From: Tretioscincus oriximinensis | Taxonomy: Eukaryota; Chordata; Lepidosauria; Squamata; Gymnophthalmidae | Direction of reading: 5' to 3' | Length of the DNA stretch: 64,000 bases | Assembly: GCA_022410635.1 (NCBI GenBank) | Contig: JAJVDF010000003.1 | Location: 2,872,192-2,936,191, forward strand | In this document: piece after piece, positions 21,036 through 31,250 of the stretch | How the letters are laid out: every line of letters starts with the position of its first letter | Position numbering within the stretch: the first letter of the stretch is position 1 | Position numbers and translations under genes: made by a program | The notes under the pieces: generated by a model | The model's database searches: none | Told to the model about the DNA's origin: nothing | The model's input: only the letters and a program-made list of their open reading frames with translations

Positions 21036-22675
21036 GGGTGCAGCCACATGATAAAAACTTACCTCTTTCTCAGCACGATGTTCCACTTGCTTCCTCTTCG
21101 GTACACATGCTTACATGGAGGTAGAAAAGCTTTTGCTAGGCACTCAGAGAAGATCTGCAATAGGAGAGGAAGGCAGTGAAAACTCCATGTTAAGTTGCCT
21201 GCAGCTTTGTCACATGTCCTCCCATGTGAGGAGATGACCAGCCAACAACAGTTCTTATAATGGCTAGAGAGGTGGGTGAAAAAAAAGTTAATAATTTAAA
21301 AGTAATTATAATTCTTGTGCTATTTATTTCCCCATATAGTGCTATGCTAACACACTCCCCATGCCAAGTTTCTTCCACGAAAATGTTTTTATTTCTCTAA
21401 GGACATAATGCAGTAATGATTATTCAAAGAAACCTTGTAGCTAGACGTTGAGCAAAACATGACAAAATGTTATATACCAAAACTGACTAAAACTGACAAG
21501 TTATTAAAGGGACTTCATTAAGCGATTCACCACTAATTTTAAGTGGATGGATAAGAAGCCACTAATAAGGTATTTTGATAGCAATGTTTAAAAAAACTTT
21601 TCAGTTTCCTAAATTTAGCTGGACAGTCTCATCGTTTCAGAGTTCAAGATATTGTCCTAGCCACGTTTTCCATGGACCAAAGAAAAAGGATTTTTTTTTT
21701 TGCATTTATATTTTATTTTAAAAATAATTTTAGTTATTAATACACAAAACCTCCGATGTAGCTGGAAATGTTGCAAAGCTTTTTGATTGCTTTATGGTTA
21801 TGCAGAAAAGAAACATCATGATCATATAATGGTGAAATACATGATTTCTTTTACTCAGAAATTAAATGTATGTAGTCATATCTCATTCCACACATAGTCT
21901 GATGACCCAGAAGGCTAAAACTCTTGTGAAGTAAATCCTAAGGTTGCATCCACACTATAAAAGCATTAAGTTGAGACTTTGGTTGCATCCCCATTAAGGA
22001 TATTTAGGGAGCTGGCAGCAACATCAGGTAGAATTCACCCCATTTACTCACAGANGTTCAGCCATCCACTCGGTAAAAGGGCCCTTTGCCCCAGTTTTTC
22101 CGTTTGTTCGTATTTTTCTGATTCAGCAGCATATTCCGAAATAAAAGATTCAGGGTGGCCTTAATTACGAGGCTTTGGGCCTTGCTGTAAAAGTTCATTG
22201 GCTTCCTGCTCTCAGAGAATGCTGGGAACTGTAATAAACCAAGCACAATTTCTGGAGCTTCTGATATCACGAGAATATCAGGATGTAACAAGGACATAGA
22301 GTGATCTGCGAGGAAGACTGGAGGTAAATGAAGACATCCTTGGGAATATGTTGTTCTTACTTTTTAAAGAAATAGTGATTTTAAACTTGTAATGGGGAAG
22401 CAGCCTTTATCCACATGTAACTGCAAGGACGCAAATGTAATTGCAAGAGGAAACCACAGTATTTATGTTTTTTGTCTCAATAGTTTTCTGCTAATTGCAT
22501 GGCCCAACATTCTTTGTTCTTAGTGAGGATGGGAACTTCTGACAGTTCCTGCTGTTCTCCTCTTGCTTAAGAGAAAGGTAGGGCATTAAAAAGATGTTTT
22601 TCCCTGCTGGAAGCCTAGGGAAATACAATTTTTAAAAGTTAAAATTGTCCTATAAAACTATTATTATTATTATAA
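21036..22675. other. No gene; possible DNA-transposon debris
   Basis: 'gggtgcagccacatga' at 21040, 'ggttgcatccacactata' at 21943 and 'ggttgcatccccatta' at 21981 look like repeated ends of eroded DNA transposons. 'gagaatgctgggaactgta' at 22215 recurs in diverged form near 25.09 and 59.24 kb. Boundaries cannot be set. Confidence 0.3.
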
Positions 22676-22679
22676 AACT

Positions 22680-22950
22680 ATTATTTTTTTTATCGGAACA
22701 TTTTTCACTTGCCCAGTAAAAAGCAGTAGCCAATGACAGGAGTGGAACAGCATTTTCTTGGAGCTTCTCACTCNCAAAGCCTCTTGGGNTTTGTAGTGAA
22801 GTGCACAACGTTNCTGTGCCACTTTGCTACAANTCCAAGAGGAAGAAAGAAGTATGTGGACTGGCAATGAGAACAACATATGTGCTTTGTTCCAAGGGAC
22901 TGAGAAATCATAGTGCAAAAGGCAGTCATGTGAGTGCATCCTAAAAAATT
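22680..22950. repeat. Unclassified repeat with many ambiguous bases
   Basis: Five ambiguous bases, 'agcctcttgggntttgtagt' and 'gtcatgtgagtgcatcc'. Related wording is at 32560 ('aggaggctttgggattgg'). No frame is recognisable. Confidence 0.3.
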
Positions 22951-23760
22951 GAGAAATTTAACTGAGGACCTCTCTTCTCTCAAATTCTGGATGTACAAGC
23001 TCAATGACTTAATTACAAATTGATACAAACCCAACCACTCTGTCTTCACTTATGCTATCCAATAATGCCTGTGCATCAGACAAGGAGGCACCATCTTGAA
23101 AGTGCACAGACTCCCTAGGGAGTAAAAAGAATTACCATTTACCTGATCACTGGCACTGTTTGAATTTCCTGCTGCCACAAGTAATCAGGTACACTGGAGA
23201 CTGGCTCTGTGGTGTTTGAGGACCACCAAATAACCAGATAGTACAAATGCACAAACACAGGTCAGTGTGGCACTCTCCAGGGAATGGCCACCATGTTATG
23301 GGAAGTCCCTCAACAGGAGGTAGGAAGTGGAACAAGAAGTGCAGAGCTGCGCATGGCATGAGTGGAGGGAAAAGAAGCCTAACAACCAAGAACCCAGAAG
23401 GTGAGTCAGTCCCCTGCATGCCTGATTACCAGTGGCTGGTGTATAGCAGGAAATTCACATAGTACGGTGATAGGTTAAATAATCATTTTTTAATTTTCCT
23501 GGGAGGCCTGTGCTAGTAGTGGGAATAAAATAATTTAACAACCAGTTGTCTTTCAGGAGCACCATCTTAAGTGATGGCGTTCCAGGAAGCAGCAAACAGA
23601 AATGACTTTCTAAGTGGCGTCATTTCTGGCAGGAGATGGGGCCTGTCTGCTTTAACAACCAGTTCACCCAACAAAAACAATTAGGAACCAATTTCTCTGA
23701 ACCGGTGTGGACCANCACTGGCCTGTGCACACTACCAAGATGGTGCCTGTGAACCCACTG
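22951..23760. other. Unclassified; repeat-like at 23470-23735
   Basis: The segment around 23640-23720 ('tttaacaaccagttcacc', 'ctctgaaccggtgtgg') looks like one end of a dispersed DNA element, with 'aataatttaacaaccagttg' at 23530 as a related inner word. A GC-richer stretch at 23240-23400 is open in both strands without motif. Confidence 0.3.
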
Positions 23761-23763
23761 ATC

Positions 23764-24035
23764 CACACTCATGAGAGCAAGTTTGGTGTAGTGGTTGAGT
23801 ATTGGACTCGTACCTGGTAGTCTCCCAGTTCGATTCACCATTCCTCCACGAAAGACAGCTGGGTGACCTTGGGGCAGTCACAGTTCTTTGAATTCTCTCA
23901 GCCCCACCTACTCCACAGGGTNTCTGTTGTGGAGAAAGCAGCAAATGCTATGTGCGCCACCCTATGGTTGGCCGCCCTGAGACCTTCGGGTATAGGGCGG
24001 GATACAAGTACAAATAAACAAATAAACATGTTTTC
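23764..24035 (+). repeat. tRNA-derived SINE (family A) with L2-like tail, best copy
   Basis: 'agtttggtgtagtggttgag' (box A region), 'cccagttcgattcaccatt' (box B, GTTCGATTC), 'agctgggtgaccttggggca', 'agccccacctactccaca', then 'gccctgagaccttcgggta' and an AAACAAATAAAC tail. The tail matches the L2 3' ends in this window, so the SINE probably uses L2 machinery (inference). Confidence 0.85.
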
Positions 24036-24710
24036 TTCCTGCAATAAATTATAATCACACATTCAAATAATTACATGCTCATCATGGCAATATGATTGTA
24101 CCTGCTCATTGGTGTGTGATACAGCTCATCAACACAAAATCCCTGGATCTCATCAGTCTAAAATTTCTGGACGTGCAAGTAAGCCAGCACTCATGCATNC
24201 ATGCCACACTTACCAAGAAGGTGCCATATTCTCTTAAGGCGAGATATACTTTTTCTTTTTGGCTTCCTTATGCTAGAATGGCATGAGTGGCACCAAACCA
24301 TGCGGCAATCAATTTTTCCAAGCACAAGGAAAATGAAAAACAAAAAGGCATCTCTCTCTTTCCAGTCTGTGCACATTGGCCTAGAACAAAACAAGATAAG
24401 TGCAGAAAGGACCCTGGAACCTCACTTGGGGTACACAGAGACACATGTACATTCACACGTTTGAGCTAGTTTTTTCTGTTAAGATTTAAATCTTTGAGAA
24501 TTTTGCTTGTTCCGTTCAAAAACTAAAATGCTTCAACAGGTCTGCTGGTATGTTTTTAATAAATCTTTTTCTTGCTGTCTGGTGTTATCAGTTCCCAGCT
24601 GTCTCTTGCTGACTTGGGCAAATCGAAAACTTCGGCTCGTTCTTGTCCTTGTTTCACATCACTTCAAGATTTTCCACATCAAATAGACAAAAGGCACAAC
24701 GCACACTATT
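24036..24710. other. No recognised feature
   Basis: Open stretches of 60-87 codons overlap on both strands at 24190-24470 and have no motif. Nothing supported. Confidence 0.35.
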
Positions 24711-24714
24711 TTAT

Positions 24715-24865
24715 TTATTTATGCTAATATCCCATCCCATACCTGAAGGACTTAGGGCAGTTAACAATAAAAGATAGAGTACAAAATGAACATTTTTAAA
24801 ACAGAGCCTGAATGTGGGGAACAGAAAGCTGTTTCTTCAACCAAAGGCCAAGTTAAAGTCGCATA
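24715..24865 (-). repeat. L2-type LINE 3' end
   Basis: Reversed tail 'tttatttatttatgctaata' then 'ggacttagggcagttaaca' and 'ttcaaccaaaggccaagtt', as in the minus-strand L2 at 52.35 kb. Confidence 0.65.
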
Positions 24866-25345
24866 TCTTCAGGGCATATGGTAGTGTGAGCGTTGTGCAG
24901 GTGGTAGCACCTGCAGCATGTGCGCATGTGCAGTTGTCACTGGTCCAGTTAGGTCCTGTGAATTTTTAAAAAAAAATTAAATTTTTTTTTTAAAATTTAG
25001 CATTATATATCAGCTGGGGCCTGGACCCCCCTGGGGCACTGCCTCACTTGCCTTATGGTAGCACTGCCTATGGTTGCTGCACTTACTACAATTTCCAGCA
25101 TTGTCTGCGAGCTGAGAGCCAATCAACTTTTACATCTCGGCTCAAAGTCTTGTCAGATTTACCATGTGGAGATTACTGAATGCACTACGAAGGCTATTTT
25201 TTGGATTTCAGAAATGTTTGCTCTGGAATCGGACAAATAATGGTGTCTTGAAAATCTGAGACCACAGGACTTTTTAGCGAGTAGATCGCTGAACTCGTCG
25301 GGCGCATTCTATGTAATGTTGCTACTATCTCAGTAATAATTCTTC
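24866..25345. other. No recognised gene
   Basis: Contains A/T runs at 24967-24999 and 'actacaatttccagcattgt' at about 25085, a word family shared with 22.2 and 59.24 kb. No coding feature. Confidence 0.3.
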
Positions 25346-25372
25346 ATGGGGATGCAATCTATCTTTCTAACC

Positions 25373-25443
25373 ACCATCCACCCATCCACCTGTCTATCCA
25401 TCTGTCTGTCCATTCGCCTATCTATCTGCCTATCTATCCATCC

Positions 25444-25478
<35 letters not shown>

Positions 25479-25479
25479 A
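25373..25479. repeat. TATC-type microsatellite
   Basis: Imperfect CCATC/TGTC units grade into a pure (TATC)n run at 25444-25478, giving a spurious Ile-Ser-Tyr-Leu frame. It directly abuts half of foldback element F. Confidence 0.9.
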
Positions 25480-25560
25480 AAGCAGACTTGTCTATGAAAG
25501 TTTTCTCTTTTTCTTGTTAGTCTCTAAGGTGCAACAAGACCTCCTTGCAGTGATGACAGT
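25480..25560. mobile_element. Foldback element F, right half
   Basis: 'agcagacttgtctatgaaag' then 'cttgttagtctctaaggtgc' and 'aacaagacctccttgca'. The lost left half is replaced by the TATC microsatellite. Confidence 0.7.
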
Positions 25561-25659
25561 TGACAGTGTCAACATTATTTGAAAAAGTTTGCTTACTGCA
25601 ATGGTGCAGGATAGAAGTTTGCACTTTTAATGGGTATGGAAATGTGACACTCAGACCCT

Positions 25660-25765
25660 CGCAAGTTCTGTAGCCATTAGAAGCTGTGCCTGGTGAAAAT
25701 CCTCTTTTCTATAGGCATGAAAGATGCATAGCTCTAGCCCAGTTTTTCTGAGGGAACCCTAAATT
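25660..25765. repeat. Unnamed repeat family Y, copy 2
   Basis: 'gtagccattagaagctgtgc', 'ctggtgaaaatcctctttt' and 'ctagcccagtttttctgag' match 53440-53535 closely. Confidence 0.6.
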
Positions 25766-26284
25766 ATACTGTTGCTACCATGCTGTTACCATATTAGGAA
25801 ACAAAACTGCTTTTAGGGTAATACTTGTAGAAGTCTGAACCATATTAAGACTCTCTTCATGGGATTCAAGAATTAGACTGAACATAAAATTAAGATATCA
25901 GCATTTCCCACATCGAGTTTCTACATTTTCTTTTATATGACAAACAGTGAACACTTGGTGATATGATAATGCATTATTCATGGTCATTTTATGCTATTTA
26001 GACAAAATGACATCTTTTGGAATTCTAGCCAGAATTATCTAACAACCTCTTTCTATATACTTTATGTTAAGTAGCTTTAAAATCCCAAATGTTTTTAAAA
26101 CAATGAGTTCTTGTTTCAGTAATGCTGGAACAACTTGCTTTGCTTTTAAACCTAGGAAAACCTGGCCACACACTTCCAAAACATCTTTAGAGTTGAAGAA
26201 TGAGCTTAACCTGTTTTTTTTCTACCCTTGGACTAAACTAGGAAACAATATTGGAACTTTTCCTTTTTTACTGATATCTATAGC
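25766..26284. other. No recognised feature
   Basis: AT-rich DNA, nothing supported. Confidence 0.35.
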
Positions 26285-26412
26285 ACAGTAAGATCTCTAG
26301 CAAAGAGGATTTGTAGGCAGCATGAACTTTCATAGACAAATCTAGTTTTTGAGAAGATACGAAGAAATAGACTTGTCTATGGAAGTTCATGGTGCTATGG
26401 CCCTTGTTAGAA
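26285..26412. mobile_element. Foldback element F, internally shortened
   Basis: 'ctagcaaagaggatttgtag', 'gcagcatgaactttcatag' and then the inverse 'acttgtctatggaagttcat'. The outer right arm is missing. Confidence 0.6.
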
Positions 26413-26529
26413 TTCAGATTCCAGACTCTCCCTGAATTCTAACACAGTGGAAAGCACCAAATTTAGCTGAAGGACTGGAAATTCATCTACCTCATCATGT
26501 TCTTGTCTAGCTATAGACAAACATCGTAT

Positions 26530-26575
26530 TTCCTTGATATGAAGAAGAAGTTGTCTATGAAAGCTCAACAATTCA
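26530..26575. mobile_element. Foldback element F, short fragment
   Basis: Only 'gaagaagaagttgtctatga' and 'aagctcaaca' remain. Confidence 0.4.
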
Positions 26576-26617
26576 ACAAAAACTACAATTGCATTTTGAC
26601 ATAAATGCAGTGGTACT

Positions 26618-27130
26618 CTTCAGAATTTTCCATATTTCTGTATAAACATGCTCTAAACATACATCAGATTTTCACACATATCATGTAAGTGGATAAAGTG
26701 AACCAAATCAAATAAGTAAAAAAATAAGTCTTTATTATTTATTCTTTCTGGAAAATTATACAATATCACATCCCTGTAAAAAAAATCTGATATAGTTTTA
26801 GTTTACATTTATGCAGCAATATGGAAAATGTTCACAAACTTTAAGGACAAATATATTTATACCAAAATACACTTTTAGTTTCCATTAATTTTTGACCAAC
26901 AAGAAATATGGAAAATTCTGAACATTCACAAGGTTTAAACTAACACTGTACTAATATCAGAATGCAACATTGATTTTCATTGAACATTTGACCAACAAGA
27001 AATATGGAAGGTTCCAAAGGTTCACTAAATTTGCACCGCAACTAAATTTATATTAAAATGTAACTTTAGCTTCCATTGAATTTTTGACCAACAAGAAATA
27101 TGGAAAATTCTGAAGATTCAGACTTTCAAC
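26618..27130. repeat. 96-bp tandem array with an inverted outer copy
   Basis: The word 'gaccaacaagaaatatgg' starts at 26894, 26990 and 27086, exactly 96 bp apart, and a more diverged unit precedes it ('caatatggaaaatgttcac' at 26817). An inverted copy of the same word ('cagaattttccatatttctg') lies at about 26620. The array is therefore bounded by short inverted ends, as in an internally expanded DNA element. No coding frame runs through the units. Confidence 0.75.
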
Positions 27131-27169
27131 TGTAGAAGTTAAACAAGGAAGAAAAGGGAAGCTCTATAA

Positions 27170-27650
27170 ATCCATTTTGTGCTTGGTTTTCCATCTGAAA
27201 TTAAGAGCCATAGAAGCTGCTAACAACTTATAGATATTGTCTAATAACTGTTGGGTCTTTTGACAGCTGATTGAAATCTTTGTGCTTTTAGCAAAGGAAT
27301 TTTCTGTGGTCATTTTTAATTAGGCTCTGTAGTGTTATGATATTTCTAAAAGCTGCTCTGAAAGCGAGTTTCTTAAATGAATGTTTGCTTGTGTTATTCA
27401 CTTCTCGTTGCATGCTTCAAGAGGTTCACAACTTGGAGGCCAGGTTTCCTTTTTCCTAAATGAAATTCTCTCAGCAGCAGCTACAATGACAAAAGAATAA
27501 AAGCATTCTCAGAGGTTAATTATTTCTAGTTGAATACAGTCAAGTGAGCTTTTTAAACCCCAGTGGAATAAAGAGCATGAGTTTTTCTGCTCTTTGTTTT
27601 TTCAACTTAAATGGTACAGTGGAGACTTTTTAAAAATGTATTGGATAATA
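27170..27650. promoter_or_regulatory. Candidate conserved non-coding segment
   Basis: Free of any repeat word seen in the window. It carries homeodomain-like TTTTTAATTAGG and GGTTAATTATT sites and an E-box CAGCTG. Choice is by absence of repeats and motif look only. Conservation cannot be tested here. Confidence 0.25.
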
Positions 27651-27984
27651 CGTTGTGTGCAGAACAAATGTTAAAGATCACCAGCTTCTGGGATACACAA
27701 ACCATTTTTAGAGTTGTATNTACTACATTTCTTAAACAAGATTAGGTTAATTAACCTTCCCCTTAGTCTTTCTTTTTAACAACTTTGTTATCCATTGAGT
27801 CACACTGTTCAGATACCACAGCCAATAATACTGAAGCTCAGTTTAATAAAAAGANAAAGGGGCTTTGGAAAAAAAGTAAATTCAGAAGTACTTCACTCAA
27901 ATTCACAACTCGTGTGAGGCAACCAGTGCAAATACACTGGAGCATCTCTGTATATCTCATGCAGAAAGAGAAGACAAAATCTTC
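27651..27984. other. No recognised feature
   Basis: Unique-looking AT-rich DNA; nothing supported. Confidence 0.3.
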
Positions 27985-28125
27985 TCCTGTCCATGAACTT
28001 GTCTAATCTTGTCTTAAAGCTATTCATGCTGCTAGCTACCACCAATTCTTCTGGAAGTAGGTTCNACAGGCCAATGACCCTCTTGGTGAAAAAAAAGATA
28101 CTTTCTCTTTCCTGTAATGATTAAT
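27985..28125 (-). mobile_element. CR1-type LINE 3' fragment
   Basis: 'ccatgaacttgtctaatctt', 'gctgctagctaccaccaatt' and 'cttctggaagtaggttcn' match the junction of ORF2 and 3' UTR in the 46.1 kb copy. Confidence 0.75.
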
Positions 28126-28159
28126 ATAATTGGAAATATCAGTANGGATATTGACCCTA

Positions 28160-28256
28160 TCTTTGTCTTCTCTTTCCCTCCCTTCCCCCTCTCTCACTTT
28201 TCCTACTTTCTCTTCCTCTCCCTTCTTCTCTCCCTCTTCCCTTCTCTCTCCTTTCA
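28160..28256. repeat. CT-rich low-complexity tract
   Basis: Pyrimidine-rich CCCTT/TCTC run producing three overlapping spurious frames. Confidence 0.85.
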
Positions 28257-28259
28257 CTT

Positions 28260-29498
28260 GGCTTGGATGGGTGCATTGGTTGGGTGTGGGGGTGACACAG
28301 GACCTAATTTCAGCCTTGAACATGGATGAAGACCTGGTTCAGTAATGTTGTACACGAAGAACCTTAGCTGTAAACCTGCAGACATAACTGTGACCAGTTA
28401 GAGATGCAACAAGAAACTTGCTCCCACATTTACTTTTAAGTCAGGCTTAGAGGGTTAAGTTACCATTTTTTATGTCAAACAATTGGGTCATATATAGTTA
28501 GAATGATTCAAATTAAGGAAAACCCGGTAAGTTACAGTCTTTTATTGGGTAAAGAGCAATACAAAGATTGGTCATTCATATTATGTTCACTTTCTGGCCT
28601 TGTTGCTAATACAACAAACCTCATGTAGGATTCAAGTATTTTATTTATTGCATGAAATGTCAAAGCAAAATACTGAAGGCACATAATGAGTAATTTTCTC
28701 TATTTGCTCTCTCTTAGCACTGGTGAGATGCAGCTAATATTCCCCTTCTCTCTAATACGTTCAGACTGCTTGTGACTTAATCATGTTCCCAAGAACTCAT
28801 ATCCTTTACTAAAACAAAATTGAAAATTTGACTTCCTAGCCATGGTGCAGATCACAAGGATATTTGGATTATGCTCCATTATCTTTACAAATATGGATCT
28901 AATAATACTTCAGTGCATGCAAATGGAAAAAGGAAACACAGTACTCTGAAAGAATATCAAATGTGTATTCAATAATGTAAGATTAATTCAAGGCAGACGG
29001 AAGGTGGGGACTGGATAATGCATCTGGCACGTGCAGAGAGCAAGTGCCAACTCTGTAGAAGGTGAAGATCTCAGATCTTTCTTGTATGGTTTCTATTAAG
29101 CAGATTTCCAGCCTCTAATTGTCCAACACTTATTTAGAAAATAAACAGTGCAATAGGCGTTACAGTTGTAAGCAAATCCTGACTAGATTTTACCATAGAA
29201 TTAAGAATGTAGGACAAAAATTGAGTGCAGAAAGCAATTTTTTTGTAAAGCACAACAGTTTTTCCCCGCTCTGCTGCTGTANCACTTAATCCTGACCTAG
29301 TATCCATACTTTGATAGTAGAGTAACAAATATGGTTGAAATGTCTGACCAAAAGAACATTCCTGTTATTCATAAGTGAAATATCTTCCCCATTGTGCTTT
29401 AACCATCTAACAAGATGATAAAGGTTCAGTTTGTTTTTACCTGAGCTAATTTACTTAAATATTAGTGGATTAGGTTAATGTGTTGTAACAGGAGCCCT
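28260..29498. other. No recognised feature
   Basis: AT-rich DNA; nothing supported on either strand. Confidence 0.35.
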
Positions 29499-29583
29499 CC
29501 GTGTTTGCCTAGAGTTGCTTAAGGCACTTCAGAAGTGCCTTAAGCCTGCCTTCCATGCGAATGTGAGTCTGCTGCAGCGGATG
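29499..29583. mobile_element. Small palindromic element G, copy 2
   Basis: 'ttaaggcacttcagaagtgc' and 'cttaagc' form a perfect inner palindrome. Flanks 'ccgtgtttgcctag' and 'catgcgaatgtgag' correspond to those of the copy at 6155. Confidence 0.6.
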
Positions 29584-30144
29584 AAATGAAAGAGTCTTTA
29601 ATGTTGTGAGAAGAATCTCCATGCTCGGACCCTCTCATGTCTGTAGTATTTTTAGTAAAATGGCATCATTTCATTCTGCAACATTTATTTCTAGGGAACA
29701 TTTTGAACTTAAAAGTGGGACAGGAAATTCAGTTCTCAATAGCTATATCTAGCATTGTCTTCTACCCAATGTTATCATCATCGTCATCATCATCATCGAC
29801 ATTTCTTGTTCTGGAAAAACACTGGTGTGAGCTTTCCCTTTCTTTTCTTGGTTTAGACTTCACTGGCATGCAGATGGCAGGTTCCAATTCCAAAATAGGG
29901 AATCCCAAAAGAAAGCCTAGTACAGAAAGGATGTTGGTGAAAGAAGACTAATTGGAAGCCTTTCTCTGCTAAAGCAATTGCAATATATACAGCTCAGTGT
30001 TATACTGTTATGTTAAAGTATTCCCTTAATTGTTTTAAGCAGTATATTTACCCCCTTTTACTTAAAATTTTTAACATGAAACAATCAGTACATACACACA
30101 CCAGATTAAAAGAGAGAGACATAATATTTTACAGAAAAATTAAG
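29584..30144. other. No recognised gene; short TCA repeat
   Basis: A (TCA)n run lies at about 29774-29798 inside a 104-codon open stretch that has no motif. A good pyrimidine tract precedes TTTAG at 29857, but no convincing exon follows. Confidence 0.3.
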
Positions 30145-30250
30145 TTTCCAGCAAGGGGCTCTATAGAGACCAACAAGGACATTTTAGCAAGAGAATCTTG
30201 TAGTACCTTAGATAAAATTCTGTTCTAGTCTAGTATGACTACTTCTTTTA
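30145..30250. mobile_element. Foldback element F, rearranged fragment
   Basis: 'ccagcaaggggctctatag', 'tagcaagagaatcttgtagt' and 'tctagtctagtatgacta' show arm pieces out of the usual order. Confidence 0.5.
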
Positions 30251-30757
30251 ATTCTTTCAGTAAAAACAAAGGGAGGGAGACAAGAAAATTACTGCTATTC
30301 CAGTGTAATATACCCTAAATTTTTAATTTCATGGGCACATTTTGAAAGTTAAAGGCACTCTGTGGACTCTTTAACCTTTGGTTACCTCTTTCTTCCAAAT
30401 AATCTTGGAGAAAACACATTCTCATAAGCATTGCAATTTCCAGGAATATCTCAGTGGCATCACTGCACTCTCTGGCATATTTTGCTGGTGACCCCTGTGT
30501 TTTATATTCTCCAGGGATGGGTTTGGAAAAAAGTCACTTTATCTGGAAATTGTTTTATTTTTGGGCAGTGTTTATACACTGGTTTAGAAAGTCAAATCAG
30601 CCACCAGCCTCAATGTTTCTTGAATGATTTCTTCTTGGAATTTTGTCTATATGTCCTTATTTAAACATTTTCTATATTTTCAAAACAGTTCCATAAATTG
30701 TGCTAGAAAGCAGTATGGTTGACCTCTCTTTATAAAGTTTGCCTCTTACAACTTGTC
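30251..30757. other. No recognised feature
   Basis: AT-rich DNA; nothing supported. Confidence 0.3.
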
Positions 30758-30832
30758 TCTTACTACTACTACTACGACTACGACTACGACTACCACTACC
30801 ACTACCACTACCACTACCACTACTACCACTAA
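30758..30832. repeat. ACT/ACG trinucleotide repeat
   Basis: A run of ACT, ACG and ACC triplets. It yields an artificial Ser-Gly/Ser-Arg repeat on the minus strand. Confidence 0.9.
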
Positions 30833-30884
30833 ATATATTCAGATTGGCATATCTGAACAGATCTGTCTCAAGGAAATGGAGCAG

Positions 30885-31250
30885 CTGATAAGAACAGCCC
30901 TGTTGAATGGGGCCTCCTGTATCACATAGTGGCCTGACAATTGCACTTGGGCATCTCAAACAGCAGAAGGCAAAATCTTCATCTATCCTTGACTCCCAGC
31001 AAATTACATTTCAGGAATCCTACCTATTGCTCCATCCCAGAGGCAGTATCAAGACACTAACCATCTTAGCAGCCACTGATACACCTGGCTTCTATGAATT
31101 TGTCTATTCCTACCTTAAAACTATCCATACTGCTACAGTAGTTCCCACCACCTCTTCTGGAAGTAAATTCCATNGACCAATAACCCTCCAATACTTTCAC
31201 TTGACTGTCCTAACTCAGCTTCAAAGATCACACTCTTTTCCTAGATAGAG
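30885..31250 (-). mobile_element. CR1-type LINE 3' UTR and ORF2 end
   Basis: 'aagaacagccctgttgaatg', 'attgctccatcccagaggca', 'cccaccacctcttctggaag' and 'ccaataaccctcc' in order. Confidence 0.8.

Noticed and set aside
26890..27110. CRISPR-like regularly spaced repeat
   Set aside because: The 96-bp units are similar throughout, without unique spacers, and the setting is vertebrate DNA.
29857..29885. Strong acceptor-like tract (ctttcttttcttggtttag) followed by a 24-nt potential microexon
   Set aside because: The donor (CAG|GTTCCA) is weak and the codons show no bias, so a microexon cannot be supported.
30672..30959. Ser-Gly/Ser-Arg repeat protein on the minus strand
   Set aside because: Translation of the ACT/ACG/ACC trinucleotide repeat.
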